Assembly (NCBI RefSeq): GCF_003576645.1
Contig: NC_044921.1
Location: 26,931,951-26,995,950, forward strand
Source: Ipomoea triloba
Lineage: Eukaryota > Streptophyta > Magnoliopsida > Solanales > Convolvulaceae
Direction of reading: 5' to 3'
Length of the DNA stretch: 64,000 nt
A model generated the notes under the pieces. It had not been told where the DNA came from. It made no database searches and saw only the letters and a program-made list of their open reading frames with translations. Shown piece by piece: positions 43,345-53,313 of the stretch. Within the stretch, counting starts at the first letter, position 1, and each line of letters begins with the position of its first letter. The position numbers were made by a program, and so were the translations under genes.

Positions 43345-45942
43345 TGTAACACCCCGTAAATTCGTTCAAGCCTTTCGATTCATTAATTAATTCCTTGGGC
43401 AATTTAATTATTCTAATTGGGCTAATTCTTTCAATTTAATATATATACACTTATATATATATATATTCATGAGCCTAATTTAATTATTCTAATCAAGAGC
43501 CCAATTAATTGAATTATTCTTGTAAGGGATTTTTATTCAATTTGGATCCTTACAATAGTTGTAATTAAATATTCCTACAAGCCCAACTTATTGATCTTAT
43601 ATTATATAATGTTCCTAAGACATTTCTATGGGCTTCCTTGATTCTAATTCCTATATTAATTATAAGGGGTGAATTCATTAGCCCAATTTGCTAGTCTTGT
43701 ATATATATAATTAATTCTTGTAGCCATCATATTATATACTTAAGCCCAACTCATATTAAAGTCTTACACCCTAAATATTGTATGTATTCTTAGTATATAA
43801 TTTGGAAGATCAAAACCCCTAAAAGCTTTCACTCTTCTTCCTCCCTCTCTATCACTTACACGCCATTTTCCATTCCTCTTGCACCAAAATTGATCTCCAT
43901 TTCCCTACAAGTTTTCAAGTAAAGATTGCTCTTTTATGCTTGCTTAGGAGTAGGTAAGTTCATCTAGCTAAGAATCCATCTTGTATTTTGTGTTTTTGAT
44001 AGTCTTTTAAGCATATTCTTATAATGTTCTTTTGGGGTTCTTTGGGTAAAAGATGATCAAGGTGAAGGTGGGGCTTTGTGATCTTGCTTAGGGCTTGTTG
44101 GAGTTGGAGAAAGCTATTCGAGGTAACCACTATGTCCATCAAAACTATTTTTATTCACTCCTATTCTATATGATGTTCTTGGTGTTGGAAATCCTGAAAA
44201 TTCCTTGTGATTAGCCTATTTTGTTGAATCTATTTGTTGGATTTCATCTTGATCTTTTGATTAGTGTTGTATGATCATTGATGGTTTGGATTTCCATGTC
44301 TTTGGCCTCTAAATTGGATGAAATGTTGGTGTATTGGGTCTGATTTTTGCTCTCTGGAAATACCTTTTTTTCGTGTCTGCTTTGCATTCTGGAACTGGGA
44401 GTTGGAGTTGACCTTGCGGAGGTCCTCGGCGGCACAATGTAACCCGCCGGGGAGTTCCGCAAGGCCAAGGCGGTTGGGTTGAACGGAGAGTGGTGTTCCG
44501 TTGAGGCAGTCCGCCTCCTTCCTGCGGAGGAGTGCGGCGGAAGACGGTGTTCCGTCAGTGTGTTCCGCAAGTACTCTGGGAATCTGCTCCCAGAGGCTGT
44601 TTTTGTGATGTTGTTGTCTGTTGTTTCTCCTTTGTTCCTGATTATTGTTGGATTGTTTTGTGGAGTATTTTACCATGTCTTTGGAGTATTTATCCATGCC
44701 TTTTGTTGGGTATTTACTACCTTGTCTTGGAGATTTATTCGTGTCTTTGGTTTCCCTTTTTGTACTCTTGGTCTATTGATTCTTGATATTCATTTACCTG
44801 GGAGTTTGTTTGTGTTCATAGATGAGATGAACACTTTGTTTGGTTGTTTTGGGCTGAGGTTGGAGTATGAGTATGTGATGTTGGTTTGTTGGTATCATTG
44901 GAGTTTGTTGGGTGAACTATATGTGCTACTATTGTTGGTATTCGGGTTCATTACCCCTGTGATTGGGTTCATTACCCCCGTGATTGGGTCGATGACCCCT
45001 GTGATTGGACTTAGGTCCCTGTGATTAGACTACGGTCCCTGTGATTGGGTTCATTACCCCGTGATTGGGTTCATTACCCCCGTGATTGGGTCGATTCACC
45101 CCTGTGATTGGACTTCGGTCCCTGTGATTGGGTTTTTACCCCTGTGTACTTGGCTTTTGTTTGGGGTCGGGTTCGATATGATGATTGGTGTGAGGTTTGG
45201 TGGTTGGTGTTGGGTTTTCTTTCGGTTCTTTGGTTGTGAGTCCTTGTTTATTTGGTTGATACCTCGTTGTTCTCGATTATGGTTGATCATTCCTTATACT
45301 TGTGTTCAGTTGGTACCTCGGTTATGACTCGTTGTTGTCTTATGCTTTCATCGTTGAGTTTTGGCTTTATTCGAATGAGTTTTGGCTTATGATTTGTTCA
45401 GCTTATTGTTGTTGAGTATCCGTTTTGAACTATTGTACAGTTTGTTGGTGTTTATATTCTATATGGGTGTGTAAACCTATTTATAAGCTTACGTATATCT
45501 ATATCTCCTTGCGGGTGTGAATGGTGGTTGCTTAGCATTCTTTTGCTAATGGTTCTTTGCGTGTTTTCCAGGTTTGGAGTAGTCTATGCGAGAGCGCGCT
45601 AGAGTTTCTCTATCTGAGGATGCGTAGACTTAGTTATGATGTTAGACTTTGAGTTGTTGGGCCTGTGTGCCTTGAGATATTATTATGATATACTCTTGAT
45701 TAGTCTTTTGGGTATTTTTGGATAATTATGGATTATGTTTGAGGATTTATTCTGGATTATTTATATGACAGCTTAGTTTATCTTTATGTTTAGCCTGTGC
45801 ATCTAGGCTGTGCTTATACCTAGATGTGGCATGACGCCCTTAAGTTTTAAATTCGCTTCCGCTACGTTTGGTTTTGGTTGAGATAGGCAGCTGTTGTGCT
45901 AAGTTTTATCTATCTCAGCCTGTGTGAGGTTGGGGTGTCACA
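43345..45942 (+). repeat. 5' LTR of element C (2598 bp)
   Basis: It begins TGTAACACCCC and ends GGGGTGTCACA, two bases before the primer-binding site. It contains a GC-rich block with paired 'ttccg'-type repeats (44400-44600) and a minisatellite (44938-45150). Confidence 0.93.
44938..45150 (+). repeat. LTR minisatellite, ~20-21-bp units
   Basis: About ten units of the type 'gtgattgggttcattaccc' with variants ('gtgattggacttaggtccct', 'gtgattgggtcgatgacccc'). The same array is at 51434-51645 in the other LTR. Confidence 0.9.
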
Positions 45943-45944
45943 GT

Positions 45945-45957
45945 TGGTATCAGAGCC
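45945..45957 (+). promoter_or_regulatory. Primer-binding site of element C (initiator-Met tRNA)
   Basis: TGGTATCAGAGCC follows the LTR end after the dinucleotide GT. Confidence 0.93.
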
Positions 45958-46225
45958 TGTGTTGAGGTCTAAGTAGGAATCTTAGGGTTGTGATCTGAGA
46001 CTCTAGGACTTGATCAGTAGCAATTAAGATGTTTAAGAGTTCTAAGATGTGTGAATTCTAGGCCGCGCGGTGAGGACTCATTTACTTGCTTTTGTTTATG
46101 CTTTGCCGGTTGTTTGTTGTTTGCTTGTCGTGAGCTCGTTCTCACTTGTTTCCTTGCGTGTTTGGTTAAGGCCGACCGCAGCGTTCTGTCCGCTTTCTGT
46201 TAGTTTTCCCCCTCTTCTAGCGATC

Positions 46226-47386
46226 ATGGTGCCGCCACGTAGACGCGAGGACTACCCGAAAGCGCCAATCGTGGAGCAGCTGATGCAGAATCTTCAGCAG
46301 CTGACGCAGATCACCCAGCTACTCGGAAACGCGATGGTTCAGAATAACCAGCGCGGGCAGCCAGACTTGGTTCGGAGGGTGGCAGGGCAGCACCCACCTT
46401 TCTATGCTGGAGAGGAGGACCCCGCGGTCCTTGAAGAGTGGATCCGAGCTTTCGACAAGATCCTCGAGGCAGTAGAGTGCCCACCTGGTCGCCAGGTGGA
46501 GATGGCGAGCTTCTACCTGAAGGAGGAGGCTGATCTATGGTGGGTCCACGGCGGCCCGGTGATGCGCCAGGAGCCCGGTTTCGGGTGGGAGACGTTCAAG
46601 GACCGGTTGAGGGCTCGCTTCTACCCGGCCCACGTCAAGGCGGCGATGCAGGAGGAGTTCTTACACCTTCACCAGGGGACGAGGACCGTACAGGAGTACC
46701 ACCGACGCTTTCTGGAGTTAGCCCGCTTCGCGCCGACCCTAGCCCCGACCGAGGAAACACGGATTGAGCGGTTCGTGGCTGGTCTGAACCTGGAGACGCG
46801 CATGGCCTTAGTGGTGTTCAAGTTCCAGACGTTGAGCGAGGCCTATAGCAGCGCTGCCGACCATTATCGAGTGCTGTGTATCCGTCGAGGGGTTCAGGAC
46901 CGCTCCAAGCGGCCAGCAGAGGGTGGAGCTCCAGACTCCAAGAGGCACCGACCCGGGGGATCCGGCATGAGAAGAAGCTTCCAGCAGGGTGGCTCTAGCC
47001 ACGGCGGTGGATCTCGCCCCAGCTTTGGGCAGGGGTCAGGTGGCGAGGGAGTTCGTACCCGGCACTTCCACTGCAGGCGTTGCGGGAAGGACCACCCGGG
47101 GCGCGACTGTGAGGGTCAGTTGGTGGAGTGCTTTAGCTGTGGTCTGCGAGGTCATCGAGCTTACGAGTGCGCAGCCAAGAAAGGAGGTTCATCCCAATCC
47201 AGACCGAGCACGGCTCAGGGAGCCCAAGCAGTGGCCCGACCATCCCGAGAGGCTGTGGGTAGCGGGGGTAGCCGGCCAGGTGGAGGCCAAGAGCAGCAGG
47301 CTAGGCCGCAGCAGAAGAAGATCTTTGTGATGGGCCGCACCCAAGCCGAGGCGAGTGGACTTGAAGAAGGTAACCCCCGAGTTTAA
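46226..47386 (+). CDS. gag: Gag polyprotein of element C (Tekay-like)
   Basis: An intact 386-codon frame. I chose the ATG at 46226 ('MVPPRRREDYPKA') because the upstream in-frame extension to 46070 is a hydrophobic, non-Gag-like stretch, most likely leader. Residues about 60-215 are the retrotransposon capsid region ('FYAGEEDPAVLEEWI', 'ASFYLKEEADLWW', 'TRTVQEYHRRFLELARFAP'). A basic Arg/Gly/Ser-rich linker leads to two zinc knuckles, C-x2-C-x3-H-x4-C and C-x2-C-x4-H-x4-C, typical of Tekay/Del gags. It would assemble RNA-containing particles. The stop is followed directly by non-coding sequence where protease and polymerase would normally continue, so the element needs enzymes in trans. Codon use is GC-rich against the AT-rich surroundings. 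Confidence 0.9.
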   Translation: MVPPRRREDYPKAPIVEQLMQNLQQLTQITQLLGNAMVQNNQRGQPDLVRRVAGQHPPFYAGEEDPAVLEEWIRAFDKILEAVECPPGRQVEMASFYLKEEADLWWVHGGPVMRQEPGFGWETFKDRLRARFYPAHVKAAMQEEFLHLHQGTRTVQEYHRRFLELARFAPTLAPTEETRIERFVAGLNLETRMALVVFKFQTLSEAYSSAADHYRVLCIRRGVQDRSKRPAEGGAPDSKRHRPGGSGMRRSFQQGGSSHGGGSRPSFGQGSGGEGVRTRHFHCRRCGKDHPGRDCEGQLVECFSCGLRGHRAYECAAKKGGSSQSRPSTAQGAQAVARPSREAVGSGGSRPGGGQEQQARPQQKKIFVMGRTQAEASGLEEGNPRV

Positions 47387-48192
47387 TCTTTTAGTTGCGT
47401 GGTTTAAGTGCTTTCCGAGTTTTCCGTTAAGTGTTTTAGTTAGTCGAACCGTTAAGTGAACCTTAGGCGACCTTTCGATAGTTAGGGAGCTTTAGGTAAC
47501 GTTTCGTTAAGGGTTTGAAGACTCGGTTTTATGTTAAGTGGTTGGATCGTTCGTGAAGACAAAACAAAGGAGCAAGATGCAAAGGAAAGGGAAAAAAAGA
47601 GCCTAAAGACCTAGCTAATGTCCACAAGGGGACTCAAACCCGCGCCTAACGCATAGCAACAAAGGAACCACGCCAACCAGCTACAATGATTCGTAGTGTT
47701 CCAGTCACAAGACTCTGCTTTTATTTCTAACGTTCAAGTGGTGACCATGCGGTTGGGAGGAACGGATCAAAGGGCTCCGTGGGAGCACTCCGCGAGCACG
47801 TGCGGAGCAAGATAACGGTGGAACGTGTTCCGTCAGAGAGCTCCGCCGAGGAGAGCGTAGCAGTGAAGCGGCCCGAAGCCTTCCGCGAGCGTGGTCCGCA
47901 CGGTCGAGGGTGCATGCGTCTTTTCCAGTTTTAAGCGAGATATAACCCTAACCCTCCCCGTCTTTCCTCTCCGCTACATTCTTTTTCTTCTTCCCGCAAA
48001 CAGAGAGCAAACGGCAGCAGAACGCCCAGGTCCGCCGATCTCGTCCGCCAAGTCCGCGACTCTTCTTCCGGCGACAGCAACAGCGCACGCACACCCGTCA
48101 ACCCGGTCCGCAAGTTTCCGCAAGGGGTCCGCAGTTTGAGCATTGTCGACCTAGTTCACGGCAGCCAAGTTCGATCCTCAACAACCACGACA
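47387..48192 (+). other. Spacer between gag and accessory ORF of element C
   Basis: Non-coding, with repeated 'gttaag.gttt..tag' phrases at the left, a tRNA/SINE-like insert near 47605-47690, GC-rich 'ttccgc/gcgga' phrases like those in the LTR, and a short 'ataaccctaaccctcc' pyrimidine patch (47941-47956) of telo-box type. It could hold the promoter of the second ORF; not proven. Confidence 0.5.
47605..47690 (-). mobile_element. tRNA-derived SINE-like segment
   Basis: On the minus strand 'TAGCTGGTTGGCGTGG' fits a pol III A box and 'GGTTTGAGTCCC' a B box, about 35-40 bases apart as in a tRNA. The bases do not form a complete tRNA cloverleaf that I can recognise, and a CT/T-rich tail follows on the minus strand. 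No target duplication was identified. Confidence 0.4.
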
Positions 48193-49449
48193 ATGTCAAG
48201 AAGAAATCAAGCCGAGGTAGGAGAAGGCTCAAGCAACATTCGCTACAATATAATCGATGGTAAAGCTCTTGACCCGCTACACTTTTCGCCCGAAATCGTG
48301 AATATGCTAAATTTTCAAGGCTTATTGAACATGTTCTTGCGGATTGAGAATATTGTGTATCCCAACTTGGTCAATCAGTTTTATCAGAATATGAAGGTTA
48401 AGACTACTAACCAAGTGCCCGTGCTCACTTCGATAGTGAAGGGCGTAAGGATTTCTTTCGACCCGCCTAAGTTGGCTAGGTGGCTTAACTTGCCGTTGGG
48501 AGGTGTTAACGAGTATGAGCGTAATGCTTGGGTTGAGACGCAAGATGTGGGTTTTCGTGATTATCTGAGGTACATGTTGGGGCCGAATGAGAACGTTGCT
48601 TTGGATACACGCCCCGATAAGCACAATCTGACGGGTGAACAGAGGATTCTGACTTTGTTGGTTGGGGAGAGTTTGTTGCCTAATCGGAACAACAGCCGAC
48701 AGGTTACATCCATAGAGTGCGCCTTTGCGTACTTTCTGAAGCACCGAGTGAAGTTTGACTTGCCTACCCTGATGATCTTGCACATGGATTTCTGCAAGAC
48801 AGTTAAGAGGCGCAACCGGCTATATGGGATGGTTTTGAGTTGGTTATTTCAGCAGAGGAGGGTCAGTGTGACCGGGGAGTTGGCCAGGCAGCCGGTTCAT
48901 AGCGCATTTAATGCGCCGAGTCTGCAGTTTTCTGGACTGTTCCAGGTGGAGGGAAATGAGTACATCACCGCTCACGAGCTGAGTAGGATGCCGGCCGCCG
49001 AGAGCAGAGAGCTGATTGAGCGCTATCACATTCCACACAAGAGGTTGCGAGGGTTAGTCGCGCCTCAGCAGGCTGAGCAGGCAGGTGGGGACGAGGGAGA
49101 TGATGAGTCCGAGGAGGAAGCCGAAGAGGAAGAGCCAGTGGGTGAGGCTGACCTGGAGCACCGGAGGAAGGAGCAGCATGATCCCTTAGCTCCTACGCCA
49201 CCAGTTGGCCCTGTACTCCGACAGCTGCAGGAGATGCAGCGTATGGTTGAGGCGAGGTTCGATTCGTTAGATCTGAGAGTGGATCGCGGCTTCCAGCGTC
49301 TGGGCTTCATCGAGAACAAGCTTGGCATTGAAGTGCCACCGGAGTATCTACCGTCTTATCAGCAGCAGTATCCCTACCCTTACCCGTACCCTTATCCTTA
49401 TCCACCCCACGGTCCCGGCAGTTCTTCTCAGGGAGGCCAACCAGGTTAG
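48193..49449 (+). CDS. Accessory ORF of element C ('putative plant transposon protein' type)
   Basis: An intact frame of 418 codons from the ATG at 48193 ('MSRRNQAEVGEGSSN'; an in-frame non-ATG extension reaches 48136). Residues about 20-280 form one alpha-helical-looking domain with 'YPNLVNQFYQNMKV', 'GVRISFDPPKLARWLNLP', 'LTGEQRILTLLVGESLLP', 'SIECAFAYFLKHRVKFDLPT' and 'LYGMVLSWLFQQR'. The motif order parallels the accessory proteins of A and B. Then come an acidic Glu/Asp run (about residues 305-330), a short coiled-coil region ('LQEMQRMVEARFDSLDLRV') and a Tyr-Pro repeat tail. No catalytic motif is visible. It occupies the place of pol. Domain identity rests on my memory of the family pattern and needs a profile search. 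Confidence 0.7.
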   Translation: MSRRNQAEVGEGSSNIRYNIIDGKALDPLHFSPEIVNMLNFQGLLNMFLRIENIVYPNLVNQFYQNMKVKTTNQVPVLTSIVKGVRISFDPPKLARWLNLPLGGVNEYERNAWVETQDVGFRDYLRYMLGPNENVALDTRPDKHNLTGEQRILTLLVGESLLPNRNNSRQVTSIECAFAYFLKHRVKFDLPTLMILHMDFCKTVKRRNRLYGMVLSWLFQQRRVSVTGELARQPVHSAFNAPSLQFSGLFQVEGNEYITAHELSRMPAAESRELIERYHIPHKRLRGLVAPQQAEQAGGDEGDDESEEEAEEEEPVGEADLEHRRKEQHDPLAPTPPVGPVLRQLQEMQRMVEARFDSLDLRVDRGFQRLGFIENKLGIEVPPEYLPSYQQQYPYPYPYPYPYPPHGPGSSSQGGQPG

Positions 49450-49716
49450 TTAATAGTTTTCTCGTTAGTGTTAGCTCCGTAGTAGAAATCCGGTAGTATA
49501 GATAAGTAGTTTAGTTTATGTCTGTTTTGCATGCTAGTTTGGGTTGGGTAAGTTAGGAGTTTAGTTGCATGTTAGTCTGTTCTTGAGGTTAGGAGTAGTT
49601 GAGCAATCGTTTCTTTTCAATCTTTCGTTGAATCTCCGTTTCCTTTGAATCGTTTCGTTTCAAGTTCCCGTTAGCTTTGAGCTTCGGGGACGAAGCTCCT
49701 TTTAAGGGCGGTAGAG
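49450..49716 (+). promoter_or_regulatory. 3' untranslated region and weak polypurine tract of element C
   Basis: It includes the palindromic 'gcttcggggacgaagc' (49681-49696) and the purine-rich 'aagggcggtagag' (49704-49716) directly before the second LTR. A 'ggggacgaa' phrase before the 3' LTR is common in gypsy elements. Confidence 0.65.
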
Positions 49717-52442
49717 TGTAACACCCCGTAAATTCGTTCAAGCCTTTCGATTCATTAATTAATTCCTTGGGCAATTTAATTATTCTAATTGGGCTAATTC
49801 TTTCAATTTAATATATATACACTTATATATATATATATTCATGAGCCTAATTTAATTATTCTAATCAAGAGCCCAATTAATTGAATTATTCTTGTAAGGG
49901 ATTTTTATTCAATTTGGATCCTTACAATAGTTGTAATTAAATATTCCTACAAGCCCAACTTATTGATCTTATATTATATAATGTTCCTAAGACATTTCTA
50001 TGGGCTTCCTTGATTCTAATTCCTATATTAATTATAAGGGGTGAATTCATTAGCCCAATTTGCTAGTCTTGTATATATATAATTAATTCTTGTAGCCATC
50101 ATATTATATACTTAAGCCCAACTCATATTAAAGTCTTACACCCTAAATATTGTATGTATTCTTAGTATATAATTTGGAAGATCAAAACCCCTAAAAGCTT
50201 TCACTCTTCTTCCTCCCTCTCTATCACTTACACGCCATTTTCCATTCCTCTTGCACCAAAATTGATCTCCATTTCCCTACAAGTTTTCAAGTAAAGATTG
50301 CTCTTTTATGCTTGCTTAGGAGTAGGTAAGTTCATCTAGCTAAGAATCCATCTTGTATTTTGTGTTTTTGATAGTCTTTTAAGCATATTCTTATAATGTT
50401 CTTTTGGGGTTCTTTGGGTAAAAGATGATCAAGGTGAAGGTGGGGCTTTGTGATCTTGCTTAGGGCTTGTTGGAGTTGGAGAAAGCTATTCGAGGTAACC
50501 ACTATGTCCATCAAAACTATTTTTATTCACTCCTATTCTATATGATGTTCTTGGTGTTGGAAATCCTGAAAATTCCTTGTGATTAGCCTATTTTGTTGAA
50601 TCTATTTGTTGGATTTCATCTTGATCTTTTGATTAGTGTTGTATGATCATTGATGGTTTGGATTTCCATGTCTTTGGCCTCTAAATTGGATGAAATGTTG
50701 GTGTATTGGGTCTGATTTTTGCTCTCTGGAAATACCTTTTTTTCGTGTCTGCTTTGCATTCTGGAACTGGGAGTTGGAGTTTTTTCGTGTCTGCTTTGCA
50801 TTCTGGAACTGGGAGTTGGAGTTTTTTCGTGTCTGCTTTGCATTCTGGAACTGGGAGTTGGAGTTGACCTTGCGGAGGTCCTCGGCGGCGAACTGGGAGT
50901 TGGAGTTGACCTTGCGGAGGTCCTCGGCGGCACAATGTAACCCGCCGGGGAGTTCCGCAAGGCCAAGGCGGTTGGGTTGAACGGAGCGTGGTGTTCCGTT
51001 GAGGCAGTCCGCCTCCTTCCTGCGGAGGAGTGCGGCGGAGGACGGTGTTCCGTCAGAGTGTTCCGCAAGTACTCTGGGAATCTGCTCTCAGAGGCTGTTT
51101 TTGGGATGTTGTTGTCTGTTGTTTCTCCTTTGTTCCTGATTATTGTTGGATTGTTTTGTGGAGTATTTTACCATGTCTTTGGAGTATTTATCCATGCCTC
51201 TTGTTGGGTAATTACTACCTTGTCTTGGAGATTTATTCGTGTCTTTGGTTTCCCTTTTTGTACTCTTGGTCTATTGATTCTTGATATTCATTTACCTGGG
51301 AGTTTGTTTGTGTTCATAGATGAGATGAACACTTTGTTTGGTTGTTTTGGGCTGAGGTTGGAGTATGAGTATGTGATGTTGGTTTGTTGGTATCATTGGA
51401 GTTTGTTGGGTGAACTATATGTGCTACTATTGTTGGTATTCGGGTTCATTACCCCTGTGATTGGGTTCATTACCCCCGTGATTGGGTCGATGACCCCTGT
51501 GATTGGACTTAGGTCCCTGTGATTAGACTACGGTCCCTGTGATTGGGTTCATTACCCCGTGATTGGGTTCATTACCCCCGTGATTGGGTCGATTCACCCC
51601 TGTGATTGGACTTCGGTCCCTGTGATTGGGTTTTTACCCCTGTATACTTGGCTCCTGATTTGGGGTTGGGTTCGGTGTGAGGATTGGTGTGAGGTTTGGT
51701 GGTTGGTGTTGGGATTTTTCTTTCGGTTCTTTAGTTGTGAGTCCTTGTTTACTCAGTTGATATCTCGTTGTTCTCGATTATGATTGATTGTTCCTTATAC
51801 TCGTGTTCAGTTGGTATCTTGGTTATGACTCGTTGTTGTCTTATGCTTTCATCGTTGTGCTTTGGCTTTATTCGAATGAGTTTTGGTTATGCTTCGTTCA
51901 GCTTATTATTGTTGAGTATCCGTTTTGAACTGTCGAACAGTCTGTTGGTGTTTATATTCTATATGGGTGTGTAAACCTATTTATAAGCTTACGTATATCT
52001 ATATCTCCTTGCGGGTGTGAATGGTGGTTGCTTAGCATTCTTTTGCTAATGGTTCTTTGCGTGTTTTCCAGGTTTGGAGTAGTCTATGCGAGAGCGCGCT
52101 AGAGTTTCTCTATCTGAGGATGCGTAGACTTAGTTATGATGTTAGGCTTTGAGTTGTTGGGCCTGTGTGCCTTGAGATATTATTATGATATACTCTTGAT
52201 TAGTCTTTTGGGTATTTTTGGATAATTATGGATTATGTTTGAGGATTTATTCTGGATTATTTATATGACAGCTTAGTTTATCTTTATGTTTAGCCTGTGC
52301 ATCTAGGCTGTGCTTATACCTAGATGTGGCATGACGCCCTTAAGTTTTAAATTCGCTTCCGCTACGTTTGGTTTTGGTTGAGATAGGCAGCTGTTGTGCT
52401 AAGTTTTATCTATCTCAGCCTGTGTGAGGTTGGGGTGTCACA
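49717..52442 (+). repeat. 3' LTR of element C (2726 bp, with extra tandem copies)
   Basis: The sequence equals the 5' LTR except for +128 bp. A 42-bp unit ('tcgtgtctgctttgcattct...') is present three times instead of once and an overlapping 42-bp unit ('ttgaccttgcggaggtcctc...') twice instead of once, at 50745-50932. A few substitutions and small indels cluster at 51640-51930. It contains the same minisatellite (51434-51645). Confidence 0.93.
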
Positions 52443-52492
52443 GTTGGTATCAGAGCCTGTGTTGAGGTCTAAGTAGGAATCTTAGGGTTGTG
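52443..52492 (+). other. Stray internal segment (primer site + 35 bp) after the 3' LTR
   Basis: The 50 bases 'gttggtatcagagcc...gggttgtg' are identical to 45943-45992, the start of the internal region, then switch to the interrupted integrase gene. A normal insertion would end at 52442. Confidence 0.92.
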
Positions 52493-52990
52493 CCGGTTGG
52501 GCTCCTATGGTAGCGACCCAGCTCAAGTAGGTCCACTCCCCATTTAGCGAAGTGAATGACAGTCATGACTAGAGTATAAAATGAAGGTGGTTGGGTATTC
52601 TTTTTTGCAAATGCCTGGCACATCGGACATTTCATGACTTCTTCTATGCAACCTTTCACCATGGTTAGCTAGTAATATCCCTAGATGACTAGTTTTCAGG
52701 CAAGCGTGTTGGCGCCTTGGTGGGCTGCGCAGATTCCTCTATGAGATTCTTACAGCACGGTCTTGGCCTCGTTGGGGAGCAAAAAGCGGAGCAAGGGACC
52801 ACCTAAGGAATGTTTGTACAACCAGCCATCGACTACTTCGTAGAGCGGAGCTCTTCTCCGTATCTGGTTAGCCTCAGCCTTATCATCCGGTAACTCGCAC
52901 TTGTCCTTGTACCTCATGATTTTAGCTATCTAGAACCACTCGGACTGTGTGATTGGGTTAGGGTATGTGTGATACGTCAAATATTTGGAT
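52493..52990 (-). pseudogene. Tat-type gypsy integrase, N-terminal part
   Basis: On the minus strand a broken frame gives 'APLYEVVDGWLYKH' and an HHCC zinc finger ('HRGICAAHQGANTLA' then 'CIEEVMKCPMCQAFAKK'). Next is the start of the catalytic core 'FAKWGVDLLELGRYHRSPTG', where the first Asp lies in 'GVDLL'. It stops at the element C junction and continues at 43344. Stop codons near 52740-52660 show decay before or after the split. Confidence 0.8.
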
Positions 52991-53232
52991 AGTTATTTAT
53001 AGTAAAAATTTATTATTTTATACCAAATTTGTATTTTATAGTAGTATGTGTGTAGTATTTATTTTTATAATTAATTAAGGATATATGGTAATATTAGCAA
53101 CAGTATTGTATACACATGATTATATTGAGGTATATTATACTTAGTGTATATTATTATTATTAGTATCTTAATGGTATATTCATAGTACATGATAACTATA
53201 TATATAATGGTGTATTTTAATAAAGTACACGG

Positions 53233-53313
<81 letters not shown>

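Larger units (their letters stand above)
43345..52442 (+). mobile_element. Element C: non-autonomous Tekay-like gypsy element with gag and accessory ORF
   Basis: Two long LTRs (43345-45942 and 49717-52442) enclose 3.8 kb holding a primer site, an intact gag, a spacer, an intact accessory ORF and a purine-rich tract. There is no protease, reverse transcriptase, RNase H or integrase. This matches the TR-GAG class of non-autonomous retrotransposons, here with an additional ORF. The first about 1.1 kb of the two LTRs looks identical and both ORFs are open, so insertion is recent. It sits inside the integrase gene of a minus-strand Tat-type element. The right junction is abnormal: 50 bp of internal sequence follows the second LTR. 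Confidence 0.88.

Noticed and set aside
44244..44697. Minus-strand frames across the LTR GC-rich block, repeated at 50616-51068
   Set aside because: They lie in LTR sequence and change length with the 42-bp tandem units. Both LTRs give the same frame by copying, not by selection.
44479..45024. 181-codon plus-strand frame in each LTR
   Set aside because: Hydrophobic frame through minisatellite and T/G-rich LTR DNA, with no domain. Its preservation is explained by the youth of the LTR pair.
44938..45150. CRISPR-like regularly spaced repeats
   Set aside because: Eukaryotic LTR minisatellite with no unique spacers of constant length.
46070..46225. N-terminal hydrophobic extension of gag resembling a signal peptide
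   Set aside because: Gag of this type starts near 'MVPPRRR'. The extension looks like leader sequence that happens to be open.
47941..47956. Telomere-like 'ataaccctaaccctcc'
   Set aside because: Only about two repeat units, too short for interstitial telomere DNA; noted as a possible telo-box.
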